In this document: piece by piece, positions 17,730-26,904 of the stretch
How the letters are laid out: each line of letters opens with the position of its first letter
Numbering within the stretch: position 1 is the first letter of the stretch
Made by a program: the position numbers and the translations under genes
The notes under the pieces: generated by a model
What the model was told of the DNA's origin: nothing
Seen by the model: the letters and a program-made list of their open reading frames with translations, nothing else
The model's database searches: none
Assembly (NCBI RefSeq): GCF_920984735.1
Contig: NZ_CAKLBU010000020.1
Location: forward strand, 28,375 to 92,374
Source of the DNA: Pedobacter sp. Leaf250
GTDB lineage: Bacteria > Bacteroidota > Bacteroidia > Sphingobacteriales > Sphingobacteriaceae
Length of the DNA stretch: 64,000 nucleotides
Direction of reading: 5' to 3'

Positions 17730-20543
17730 ATGAAACCCTATTTATTGATTTTGCTTTGCCTTTTATCTACGAAAGTCTTCGCACAAGAAGTTGGAAACAT
17801 CACAGGAAAAACCATTGATAGCAAAACAAATCTACCCCTTGAGTATGTAGGACTAATATTAACAAGCAAAACTGACTCAAATAAAAAAATCGGTGTGGTA
17901 ACGAGCAAAACTGGAGAATTCTTTTTCAAAGATATATTGCGAGGGGATTATCAGCTTAAAGCATCTGCTATGGGTTATGTAGCGATTTTAAAAAACATCA
18001 GCGTTTCAGAAAAAAATATTGATTTAGGAACGTTAAAATTAAAGGAAGATGCCATCGCCCTGAAAGATGTTTCAATTGCAGGTCGGTATGCCACGGCTAC
18101 AGTAAAAAAAGATACTGTTGAGTTTAACGCCGATGCTTACAAAACCCAACCTAACGCAGCGGTTGAAGATCTCTTGAAAAAATTGCCAGGTGTAACCATT
18201 GATAAAGACGGAAGCATTTTGGTTCAGGGGCAAAAGGTAACCCGTTTAACGGTAGATGGAAAAGACTTCTTTGGCACCGATCCGAAAACTGCAACTAAAA
18301 ATTTACCAGCCGACGTCATTGCAAAGGTTCAGCTGATTGATAGTAAAACCCTTGAAGCAAAAGCGACAGGAATTGATGACGGACAAAGGGAAAAAGTGCT
18401 AAACCTGACTATTAAAGAAGATAAAAAGAATGGCTGGTTCGGTAACGCCAATTTATCAGGCGGAACTACAGATCGGTATAGTAGTTATCTGAGCGCCAAT
18501 CATTTCACTAAAAAAATGCAGTTCGCAGTATTGGGAATGAGTAATAATGTAAGTAATGCAAGCTTTCAATACGAAGATTTGAACAGTTTTACGAGTGGTA
18601 ATATTGGAAATTTATTTGCACCTCCGGGTGGTGGTGGCTTTTCGATTAATGTAAATAACGGGCGCACAACAATTGGTGGTTCTGGTGTTTTTGATAACAG
18701 TGCAATGGGAGAGGTAACTACTCATAGCGGCGGACTAAACTTCAGCAACAGTTGGGGTGAAAAAGATAAACTGACGTTGAGCAGTAGCTATTTTACTTAT
18801 TTCAGCAAAGGTTTGGGCAATAGATTTTCAAATGTGCAGGATATTAATCAGGATGATGTATTGAGAACCAATGAAGTATCCAATCGGAACTCTGACAATC
18901 AGGCACATCGATTCAATTTTAAGGTAGAATACCATCCCGATTCACTAACGGATTTAACTTTTCGCTCAAATGCAATTCTGAATTACACTACCAATATTAA
19001 CAACAGGGAGTTCAATTCTGCTTTTGATGTAACAGGAAAAATAAATGAAGGTAATCAGTTTTTGGATCAACGGAATTCTACACCAGCATATTTCGGAGAG
19101 CTTTCTGCTACAAGGCGATTGAAAAAGGGATCTGTTATTATTGGTTTAAGCGGAACGCAAAATACCTTCAATTCAAACTGGCTTAATAAATCTTTGATTA
19201 ATAATTATAGCGGAGGGATAATCGACGTAACAGATTTAAATCAACAAGCTGAACAGGAAAACAAATCAAAAAATTATAGTGTTGCGGTTAATTATATTCG
19301 CCCCATTATAGATAAAAAACTAAACAGCAATATTGCCTATATCCGCAACGAAGGTAAAGTAGAGGCCGAACAACTAACCTTAAGCTATAATCCTATAAAT
19401 AATACCTATGATGCTATAGTTCCTGATTTTTCGAATACGCTTGAAAACCATACGTGGACACAAACTGCAAGATTAGGCCTGATTTACAACCGCACCGAAT
19501 GGACTTATAATTTTGGTCTGGGATTTCAGGAGACAGGTTTGGATGCCTCCTCGTTTAGTAGTGCTGGTGTAAATACCAATAATATTGATAAGAAATATTA
19601 TAATATTCTTCCTCGCTTAAACATTAATTTTAGAAATAAAAACAAGCATACACTTCAGCTAAATTACAATGCGAATGTGAATTTACCATCAGTGAACGAT
19701 TTGCAGCCGGTTCAGAATAACAGCAACCCACTTTATCAGCGAGTAGGAAACCCTGACTTAGAAGCCAGAAAAAGCCACCGCATGTCGGTTAACTTTAATA
19801 CTTTCAGTGCCGATAATAATAAATACTGGAATGGGTATTTCTTGGTAAATTATACTTTAGATGATGTTGGAAATAGTATTAATTATGTAAATGGTGTGCA
19901 ATACGTTCAGCCAGTAAACGTTGATGGTAATTACTTCATTAATACGGGTACATTTTTTGGTCAGCCAACCAAATTAAAAGGTTTGAGAATGGGTTATGGT
20001 GTTAATTTATCCTTATCGCACAATACTTCATTTATAAACAGCGAAAAGAACATCACAAATCGGTACAATTTTGGACCTAATGCTAACTTCAGCTACGATA
20101 TTGATGATAAATTAAATGCCGGAATTTACATCGGGGTGCAATACAGCAAAGTGAATAATTCGCAGCCGAGTGCATTGGATAATAAATTCTTTAATTTTTC
20201 TAATAGTGCGAGCTTAAGCTACGAGTTTATTAAAAACACGAGAATCAATGCAGAACTAAATCACAATGGTGCCGCAGGAAGGGCCGATGGATTTAATAAC
20301 AATGTATTTTTATTAAATGCTGGTTTAGAGCAATATTTCATGAAACGTAGAATTACTTTGGCCCTAAAAGGATTTGATATTCTGAAACAAAATATCAATA
20401 TCGACAGAACGGTAAATGGAAGTAGGATTGAAGATATTCGTTTTAATTCAGTTACCAGATATTTCTATGTTTCCTTAAATTACAAGATTACCAAGGTTGG
20501 TTCAAAAAGCGAGAAAAGTAATCCAAGAAGTACGGTAAATTAA
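17730..20543 (+). CDS. TonB-dependent-receptor-like outer membrane beta-barrel protein
   Basis: 937 aa. Signal peptide MKPYLLILLCLLSTKVFA, then a carboxypeptidase-regulatory-like beta-sandwich (~20-105, NITGKTIDSKTNLPLEYVGL), a plug-like domain (~115-215: LLKKLPGVTIDKDGSILVQG, VTRLTVDGKDFFGTDPKTA) and a long barrel with many Asn/Tyr-rich strands. This fits the outer-membrane beta-barrel family (OMP_b-brl_3 type), related to TonB receptors. No partner lipoprotein lies next to it, so the ligand is unknown. A terminator at 20568 closes the unit. Confidence 0.9.
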   Translation: MKPYLLILLCLLSTKVFAQEVGNITGKTIDSKTNLPLEYVGLILTSKTDSNKKIGVVTSKTGEFFFKDILRGDYQLKASAMGYVAILKNISVSEKNIDLGTLKLKEDAIALKDVSIAGRYATATVKKDTVEFNADAYKTQPNAAVEDLLKKLPGVTIDKDGSILVQGQKVTRLTVDGKDFFGTDPKTATKNLPADVIAKVQLIDSKTLEAKATGIDDGQREKVLNLTIKEDKKNGWFGNANLSGGTTDRYSSYLSANHFTKKMQFAVLGMSNNVSNASFQYEDLNSFTSGNIGNLFAPPGGGGFSINVNNGRTTIGGSGVFDNSAMGEVTTHSGGLNFSNSWGEKDKLTLSSSYFTYFSKGLGNRFSNVQDINQDDVLRTNEVSNRNSDNQAHRFNFKVEYHPDSLTDLTFRSNAILNYTTNINNREFNSAFDVTGKINEGNQFLDQRNSTPAYFGELSATRRLKKGSVIIGLSGTQNTFNSNWLNKSLINNYSGGIIDVTDLNQQAEQENKSKNYSVAVNYIRPIIDKKLNSNIAYIRNEGKVEAEQLTLSYNPINNTYDAIVPDFSNTLENHTWTQTARLGLIYNRTEWTYNFGLGFQETGLDASSFSSAGVNTNNIDKKYYNILPRLNINFRNKNKHTLQLNYNANVNLPSVNDLQPVQNNSNPLYQRVGNPDLEARKSHRMSVNFNTFSADNNKYWNGYFLVNYTLDDVGNSINYVNGVQYVQPVNVDGNYFINTGTFFGQPTKLKGLRMGYGVNLSLSHNTSFINSEKNITNRYNFGPNANFSYDIDDKLNAGIYIGVQYSKVNNSQPSALDNKFFNFSNSASLSYEFIKNTRINAELNHNGAAGRADGFNNNVFLLNAGLEQYFMKRRITLALKGFDILKQNINIDRTVNGSRIEDIRFNSVTRYFYVSLNYKITKVGSKSEKSNPRSTVN

Positions 20544-20567
20544 GGAAAGTTTTATTAACAGTTTAGC

Positions 20568-20602
20568 TAAGGCTTATGAAATTTCATAGGCCTTAATTTT
20601 TG
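20568..20602 (+). terminator. Terminator after the 17730-20543 barrel gene
   Basis: TAAGGCTTATGAAA (20568-20581) pairs with TTTCATAGGCCTTA (20582-20595), 13 of 14 positions, followed by ATTTTTGG. Confidence 0.75.
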
Positions 20603-21280
20603 GATATATTTTTTCAAATTGAATAATAGCATATTTTTTATTGCTTGTGTAAATTTTGCAACCCTAATCTTATTCTATTGTGTGCAGGATGGTATAAAAA
20701 GAGCTGATTGTTAAGCAGCTAATCGTTTATCTAAATTAATTTTTGAATTCCCTCAATTCAAAACAACTCTATCTCCGTATTAAATGTTCTTAACCTTAGA
20801 TAAGTAAGCTTTATTGCAAAATTATTCTCCAACAGATAAAAGGAAGACCTTAACAAATTTTAACGCAAACGATTGTTATAAATCCGTATTCGATTTATTC
20901 TTTATTCAAAAGCTGTAAAAAGAAGGCTTAATTATGCCTAACATTAAGAAAAACGATTAAAAATACTCCTCAAGAAAGCTTACAAACAGTCATTCTTCTA
21001 AAAACACCATATTCTAAATAATTTAATCAAAACTGATTTTAGGATTCTCTTAAATACTCTCGTTTGATCAAACGTTTGCGTGGAGTTTGTTGGTTTTTAA
21101 TGTTTACAATCACATAATTTAGAATTTAATTAGGATTTAAAAGTTCTTATAACTAGCAGATAAGCTTAATTCTAATTAAATATCAAACAACTAATCAACT
21201 GTATTATGCTGTAATCTCATCAAATTATTAGTATCAATTCCAAAACAAACTAACCAACCATTTAAAACTGTAATTCCATA
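20603..21280 (+). promoter_or_regulatory. Long upstream region of the susCD pair with repeated LacI-like sites
   Basis: About 680 bp with no gene. The core AAACGATT (either strand) occurs at 20721-20728, 20867-20874 (inside CAAACGATTG) and 20951-20958, and the palindrome CAAACGTTTG occurs at 21069-21078, overlapping CGTTTGATCAAACG (21061-21074). A central CG flanked by AAA/TTT is typical of LacI-family operators. ATTTAATTAG (21124-21133) and CTAATTAAAT (21172-21181) form an inverted repeat nearer the start. No exact TAnnTTTG box was identified. Confidence 0.5.
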
Positions 21281-24271
21281 ATGAAAAAGTTATTACTATT
21301 ATTTTTTCTAAGTGCTTCTGCTATTCTAGCCAGAGCACAAAATTTACCAATAACCGGAACGGTTAAGGATCTAGAGGGCAGATCTATTCCGAGCGTATCT
21401 GTAAAAGTTAAGGGCACAACCCGTGTTTCATCTGCCAACGCTACGGGTTCTTTTAGCATAGAAGCAAAAATTGGTGAAGTCTTAATCATTAGCTATGTAG
21501 GCTTTACCTCTAAAGAAATTACCATTACAAGTCAATCTCTTGGAGATATTACGCTTGCAGAATCAACCGAATCATTGAATGAAGTTGTTGTTGTTGGCTA
21601 TGGTGTACAAAAAAGAGAAAGTTTAACAGGAGCGCTAAGTACTATTAAAGGTAGTGCGTTAAAAAACGTTACTTCTCCAAATGTACAAAATCTGCTTGCT
21701 GGTAAAGCTCCTGGTTTATTTGTTGCGCCAGGTTCAGGAAGGCCAGGGTCAGCAGGAGCTGTTATTATTCGCGGACAAGCTACTTTGGGCGGTACAACCA
21801 GTCCGCTTTGGGTTATTGATGGCGTAATTATTGGCTCTAGTCCTGGAGATTTAAATCCAGAAGATATCGAGAATCTTACGGTATTAAAAGATGCTGCATC
21901 AACTGCAATTTATGGTTCTCAAGGCGCCAATGGTGTAATCATTGTGACAACTAAAAGAGCCAAATCTGGACAAATGACAATCGATATATCTTCCAGAGTA
22001 GGTGTAACACAACTTACTAATGGTAATCTTCAGGTAATGGACGGTGCTGAATTATATGATTATTTTGCATCTTTTGCCAATGCAAATACCATTAGTTTCC
22101 CTAGGTGGAAGCCAGAGTTGCGCAACAGCAATTTCGATTGGTGGGATTTAGCAACTAAAGAAGGCTTTAATCAAAATCATAATATCACCTTTCAAGGAGG
22201 AACCGAAAAGTTACAATCAATGTTATCGATTGGTTTTTACGATGAATCCGGAGCTATCAAAGGATATGATTACGAACGCTATAACTTTAGGTTCAATACT
22301 GTTTACAAGCCATACAACTGGCTTACTATTAAACCATCATTAGTTGGTGCTCGCCGTGGGGTTTCAGATAAACAATATTCTGTAACATCAATATATTCAA
22401 ATTTGCCTTGGGACAGCCCGTATGATGCAAACGGAAATTTAGTCCCTCATCGTTCTAGTACCTGGGTAAATAGCGTATCTACCAACTATTTGTATGATTT
22501 ACAGTGGAATAAAGGTTCTAATACGAACTATGAATTAATGGGTAATTTTGATTTTGATATCAAGATAACTAATAAGTTAACTTTCTCTTCTGTTAATAAT
22601 TACAGGTTTAATACCTATTCTGCAAGTAGTTATACCGATCCTCGTTCGAACGGAGGCTTAAGTGTAAATGGACGTATTACTGAATACAGAGATGAATATA
22701 CACGTCGTTATACCAACCAACTTTTAACTTACAATAATTCTTGGGGAAAGCACAGCTTAAATTCTGTTGCAGGTTATGAATTTAATGATTACAGAAGTAA
22801 ATCATTAGATGTTTATGGAACCGGATTAATTCCAGGATTTGAAGTATTGGATGTTGTTTCTAAGCCCGAAAGGACTAAAGGAGGTATAAGCGAATGGGCA
22901 GTACAATCTTTACTTTTTAAAAGTAGTTACTCTTATGATGATAAATATCTGGCTCAAGTATCATTTCGTAGAGACGGTGCATCGAATTTTGGTAAAAAAT
23001 ACGGAAACTTCTTTTCAGTTGGGGCAGGTTGGAATATACACCGCGAAAATTGGTTTAATACAAAATACATAAATAATTTAAAGCTTCGTGCTGCTGTTGG
23101 TACCGTAGGTAACCGTCCAAGTTCGCTATATCCACAATTTGATTTATATGCTGTAAACCCAGCTGCAAGTTATAATGGAGTTCCGGGTCTTTTGATTAGT
23201 CAACTCGGAAACGAAAACCTTACCTGGGAAGAAACTTATACCAGCGGTTTAGGTTTGGATGCAGCTGCATTTGATAACAGACTTAGATTAAACTTAGATT
23301 TTTATATTAAAAATACGAACAATATTCTTTACAATGTGCCTATTTCGGGTTTAACAGGTGTAACCAGATTATATCAGAATGTTGGTGAAATGAGAAACCA
23401 AGGAATAGAGATAGCACTTGGTGGAGATATAATTCGTACCAAAGACTTAACATGGAGCCTGGATATGAATTTAGGACACAACGTTAATAAGCTTACCGAT
23501 ATTTATAAAACTAGAAACTTGGATGGCTCTTACACAGCCAAACCAATCATTGTTGATGATGGTTTGGGTATAGCAGGCTCTGCCACCCGAATTTTACAAG
23601 TTGGCTTACCTGTTGATACATATTATATGCCAGAATGGGCGGGAGTTAATCCAGATAATGGTTTGCCCCTATGGTATAAAGTTACCAGAGATGCAAATGG
23701 AAACGAAACAAGCAGAACAACAACATCTACCTATGCACAAGCTACTCAAGAAAAATTATCAAAAGCATCACCAGATTTCTTTGGTGGAATTACTACTGCT
23801 CTAACCTGGAAAAAATTTGACTTAAATGCAGTTTTTGGTTATTCAATAGGTGGCAAAATTTACAACTATTCGCGTCAGGAATACGATTCAGACGGAGCTT
23901 ACACAGATAGAAACCAAATGAATTTAATGGAAGGTTGGAACAGATGGCAGAAACCTGGCGACATTGCAACCCATCCTGTAGCTCGATATAATAATCAAGA
24001 TAAAGGTAATTCCATGTCTTCGCGTTATTTGGAAAGCAGCGACTTTTTCAGAATGCGTTCATTGGCATTAGGGTATAGTTTCGATTTGAAAAAATATAAG
24101 GTAAGAAATTTAAGAGTGTATTTATCAGGAGAGAACTTGTTTGTTATCACCAAATATTCGGGTGTAGATCCAGAATTACCTGCTAACGATGGAGCTGTTT
24201 TATTTTCTACAGGACCATCAGTTTATCCTATGTCAAGAAAATTTATGTTCGGTCTTAATGCTTCATTCTAA
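21281..24271 (+). CDS. SusC/RagA family TonB-linked outer membrane protein
   Basis: 996 aa. The signal peptide ends in LARAQ, followed by a carboxypeptidase-regulatory-like domain (~22-95), a TonB-box/plug region (VVVGYGVQKRESLTGALSTI, GVIIVTTKR) and a 22-strand-type barrel. SusC proteins import oligomers through the outer membrane with a SusD lid, powered by TonB. It starts an operon with the SusD-like gene 10 bases downstream. No glycoside hydrolase, peptidase or anti-sigma pair is adjacent, so the nutrient cannot be named. Confidence 0.96.
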   Translation: MKKLLLLFFLSASAILARAQNLPITGTVKDLEGRSIPSVSVKVKGTTRVSSANATGSFSIEAKIGEVLIISYVGFTSKEITITSQSLGDITLAESTESLNEVVVVGYGVQKRESLTGALSTIKGSALKNVTSPNVQNLLAGKAPGLFVAPGSGRPGSAGAVIIRGQATLGGTTSPLWVIDGVIIGSSPGDLNPEDIENLTVLKDAASTAIYGSQGANGVIIVTTKRAKSGQMTIDISSRVGVTQLTNGNLQVMDGAELYDYFASFANANTISFPRWKPELRNSNFDWWDLATKEGFNQNHNITFQGGTEKLQSMLSIGFYDESGAIKGYDYERYNFRFNTVYKPYNWLTIKPSLVGARRGVSDKQYSVTSIYSNLPWDSPYDANGNLVPHRSSTWVNSVSTNYLYDLQWNKGSNTNYELMGNFDFDIKITNKLTFSSVNNYRFNTYSASSYTDPRSNGGLSVNGRITEYRDEYTRRYTNQLLTYNNSWGKHSLNSVAGYEFNDYRSKSLDVYGTGLIPGFEVLDVVSKPERTKGGISEWAVQSLLFKSSYSYDDKYLAQVSFRRDGASNFGKKYGNFFSVGAGWNIHRENWFNTKYINNLKLRAAVGTVGNRPSSLYPQFDLYAVNPAASYNGVPGLLISQLGNENLTWEETYTSGLGLDAAAFDNRLRLNLDFYIKNTNNILYNVPISGLTGVTRLYQNVGEMRNQGIEIALGGDIIRTKDLTWSLDMNLGHNVNKLTDIYKTRNLDGSYTAKPIIVDDGLGIAGSATRILQVGLPVDTYYMPEWAGVNPDNGLPLWYKVTRDANGNETSRTTTSTYAQATQEKLSKASPDFFGGITTALTWKKFDLNAVFGYSIGGKIYNYSRQEYDSDGAYTDRNQMNLMEGWNRWQKPGDIATHPVARYNNQDKGNSMSSRYLESSDFFRMRSLALGYSFDLKKYKVRNLRVYLSGENLFVITKYSGVDPELPANDGAVLFSTGPSVYPMSRKFMFGLNASF

Positions 24272-24281
24272 ATAAATAAAA

Positions 24282-25994
24282 ATGAAAAAGATATTAGTTA
24301 TCATCTTCGCTACAATTGCAATATCATCTTGTAAAGTTGATAGAGAGCCATTCGGGTCATTGCAATCTGAAAAGATAAATCAAAATCCAGAAGAATCAAT
24401 AGATGGGTTGCTTAATGGTGTTTACGCACAACTTAAAGCTTGGTCAGATCCTATGCATCGCTTAGGTGAATATGCAGGAGATAATATGATGATCAGAGGA
24501 TCTTCAACTGATCCATTTTACGAATTTATCTCTTTTGCCAGAACTCCAAATAATTCAAGGTTAACAACCTTTTGGGATAGCGGTTATAAAGCGGTTGCAC
24601 AAGCTTCAAATGTAATTAACCTAATTCCGCAGGGTAAAAATGCAACACTTGATAGTAAGATAGGAGAGTGCTACTATGTTAGGGGAATGATGTATTTTTA
24701 TTTGGTTCGTGCTTTTGGCCGCCCATACTACCAAAGTCCAGAAACCAATTTAGGCGTGCCTATTGTGAATGGTACACCTAAAGATGTTATTAATTTAAAT
24801 TTACCAGATAGATCTACGGTTAAGGCAACCTACGAACAAGCAATTTCTGACCTGAAAAAAGCAGAAGAATTAATCTCTGTAAACAAGGGACCTATTTTTG
24901 CATCTAAGGGTGCTGCTCAGGCCATGCTTTCCAGAATTTATCTTTATATGAGTGGGACTTATGAAAACCCAAATCAGGCTAATGCTCAACTTGCAGTAGA
25001 TTATGCAAATAAAGTAATTGCCAGTTCATCTACTTATAGCCTGTTAACAAGGGATCAGTTTATGAAATACAATACTTTCACGCCTGAAAACAACAGAGAA
25101 ACCATTTTTGCAATTAAGCGTGTGACATCAGAATTTTCTGGTTCTGATCATTATTATGGCATTGGTGGTATGTACTCTAATATTGGTGGCCAAGGTTGGG
25201 GAGAAATGTATGCGAGTGCAAAATATATTGGCTTGTTAAACGAAACAGGTAGAAATGATTGGCGCCCGGATAAATATAAAATTGTTGATGCCAGAGCTGC
25301 ATTTATAGAACCAACTTATTCGAAAAACGCTGCAGGAGCTTACACAGAAGTATTTAGATTTATTAAAGATGACGCTGGTAATGTGTTAAACTATGTACAA
25401 GCAACTATAACCCGAAATGGTGGTACAATTACTTGCACTGAAGGTACTGATGTGTATACTTTAACACCAGTAAACGCTGCGCAGGAAATTTACACCATTA
25501 ACTATAAAAATGGAAAAACCTATACTGGTTTTATTGACTACTTTATAACGCTAAATCGTGTTTATCCTCAATTTTACATTGTTAAAGATTCGCGTGAGGG
25601 TGAAGATTCGCAATTACATTCTCCAGTAATTAGCAGGTTGGGCGAGGTGTACTTGAATAGAGCCGAGGCATATGCTAAATTACAGAAATTTACCGAAGCA
25701 CTTAGCGATTTAAATACAGTAAGAACACGTTCTATTGTTAATGGTGGCTATGCTATTCTAAATGCTGCAAATGCAGGAGACTTAATAGATAAAGAAAGAC
25801 AATTAGAATTGGCTTATCAGGCTGAGCGTAGCTTTGATGTTTTCCGTAACGGAAAGGCGCTTAGTCGTCAGTATCCAGGGCCTCAAAATCAAAATGTAAG
25901 TATTGCACCAACTGATTTTAGAGTGATATATTATATTCCTCAAAGTGCCATTAATTCATACCCAGGACAATTAACCCAAAACCCAACCCAGTAA
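24282..25994 (+). CDS. RagB/SusD family nutrient-uptake outer membrane lipoprotein
   Basis: 570 aa. Lipoprotein signal with the lipobox ISSC at Cys17, then the SusD fold: N-terminal TPR-like helices (ESIDGLLNGVYAQLKAW, YYVRGMMYFYLVRAFGRPYY with the conserved R-x-L/FGxxP pattern) and the C-terminal part with LGEVYLNRAEAYAKL, DLIDKERQLELAYQAERSFDVFRNG and IPQSAINSYPG. It binds substrate at the cell surface and caps the SusC channel. Ten bases separate it from the SusC-like gene; a hairpin at 26030 follows. Confidence 0.96.
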   Translation: MKKILVIIFATIAISSCKVDREPFGSLQSEKINQNPEESIDGLLNGVYAQLKAWSDPMHRLGEYAGDNMMIRGSSTDPFYEFISFARTPNNSRLTTFWDSGYKAVAQASNVINLIPQGKNATLDSKIGECYYVRGMMYFYLVRAFGRPYYQSPETNLGVPIVNGTPKDVINLNLPDRSTVKATYEQAISDLKKAEELISVNKGPIFASKGAAQAMLSRIYLYMSGTYENPNQANAQLAVDYANKVIASSSTYSLLTRDQFMKYNTFTPENNRETIFAIKRVTSEFSGSDHYYGIGGMYSNIGGQGWGEMYASAKYIGLLNETGRNDWRPDKYKIVDARAAFIEPTYSKNAAGAYTEVFRFIKDDAGNVLNYVQATITRNGGTITCTEGTDVYTLTPVNAAQEIYTINYKNGKTYTGFIDYFITLNRVYPQFYIVKDSREGEDSQLHSPVISRLGEVYLNRAEAYAKLQKFTEALSDLNTVRTRSIVNGGYAILNAANAGDLIDKERQLELAYQAERSFDVFRNGKALSRQYPGPQNQNVSIAPTDFRVIYYIPQSAINSYPGQLTQNPTQ

Positions 25995-26029
25995 TAATTT
26001 AAATTTATAATTACTGATAATATTTCGAG

Positions 26030-26065
26030 GAGGCTGATCATTATTTATGGTTAGCCTCTTTGTTT
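26030..26065 (+). terminator. Terminator of the susCD operon
   Basis: GAGGCTGATCAT (26030-26041) pairs with ATGGTTAGCCTC (26047-26058) with three mismatched or wobble positions, followed by TTTGTTTT. Confidence 0.65.
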
Positions 26066-26120
26066 TAGTATTATCTTGTATTGGTATATGCAACTGATGT
26101 TTATTGCAGATTTTGTATAA

Positions 26121-26226
26121 CCTAAACCCGATATACGCGTAAAGCCGCCGATTTTTCTTCGGCGCTTGAAGCATTAGCGGGGCAGAACCCCACAAAAGGA
26201 TTACTGCATTTGCTTTTAAAAAAAAA
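26121..26226 (+). repeat. Dispersed hairpin element, copy B
   Basis: Aligns with copy A almost end to end: CCTAAACCCGAT, stem CGCCGA (26146-26151) / TCGGCG (26159-26164), TTGAAGCATTAGCGGGGCAG, then ACTGCATTTGCTTTTAAAA. The stem bases differ from copy A but remain paired. Confidence 0.75.
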
Positions 26227-26259
26227 ATCATCCTTTTATTGATCAAAACATCAATTAAG

Positions 26260-26280
26260 ATGCTGAAATAAATTCAGCAT
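26260..26280. repeat. Short inverted repeat ATGCTGAA-N5-TTCAGCAT
   Basis: Perfect 8-bp arms (26260-26267 and 26273-26280), followed by GACGAG. The TTCAGCATGACG word is a common dispersed repeat type in Bacteroidota. Confidence 0.6.
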
Positions 26281-26367
26281 GACGAGTCTATTACTTTAAA
26301 ATCGCAACTGCTTCATGCTCAACTTAAAACTTATTACTTACTACATAAAACTTTTTCTTCTAACCCC

Positions 26368-26445
26368 TTGATTTATAAAAAGAATTGTTCTACTTTTGCA
26401 GTCCGTTTTATGGGCTATCTGTAAGGATGCCGGGGGAGCGGTAAA
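26368..26445 (+). promoter_or_regulatory. rpsL promoter and leader
   Basis: TTG at 26368-26370 and TACTTTTG at 26391-26398 with a 20-bp gap form a strong Bacteroidota promoter. The leader of about 70 nt contains an unusually G-rich stretch (GGATGCCGGGGGAGCGG, 26423-26441) in otherwise AT-rich sequence. It could be a regulatory RNA for the S12 operon (inference). Confidence 0.7.
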
Positions 26446-26473
26446 TAATTAAATAAAAAATTAAAAAAGCACA

Positions 26474-26887
26474 ATGCCAACCATTCAACAATTAGTTAGA
26501 AAAGGTAGAGTAGCACTGGAGTTCAAGAGTAAGTCTCCAGCGTTGGACAGCTGTCCACAGCGAAGAGGTGTATGTACACGTGTGTACACCACTACCCCTA
26601 AAAAACCAAACTCAGCAATGCGTAAAGTAGCCCGTGTTCGTTTAACGAACGGTAAAGAGGTGAATGCATATATTCCTGGGGAAGGTCACAACTTACAGGA
26701 GCACTCAATCGTATTGATTCGTGGTGGTCGTGTTAAAGATTTACCAGGTGTACGTTACCACATTATCCGTGGTGCATTAGATACATCAGGTGTTGCTGGT
26801 CGTAACCAACGTCGTTCGAAATATGGTACTAAACGTCCTAAACCAGGTCAAGTTGCTGCTGCACCTGCAAAAGGAAAGAAAAAATAA
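26474..26887 (+). CDS. rpsL: 30S ribosomal protein S12
   Basis: 137 aa. The decoding-centre protein of the small subunit; the conserved loop KKPNSAMRKVARVRLTNGKE (streptomycin-resistance region) and the PGVRYHIIRG motif are intact, with streptomycin-sensitive-type lysines at the usual sites. It has a short Lys-rich C-terminal tail (PAKGKKK). First gene of rpsL-rpsG-fusA-rpsJ, behind its own promoter; rpsG follows after 17 bases. Confidence 0.98.
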   Translation: MPTIQQLVRKGRVALEFKSKSPALDSCPQRRGVCTRVYTTTPKKPNSAMRKVARVRLTNGKEVNAYIPGEGHNLQEHSIVLIRGGRVKDLPGVRYHIIRGALDTSGVAGRNQRRSKYGTKRPKPGQVAAAPAKGKKK

Positions 26888-26904
26888 TCGGGAGGAAATA
26901 AGAA

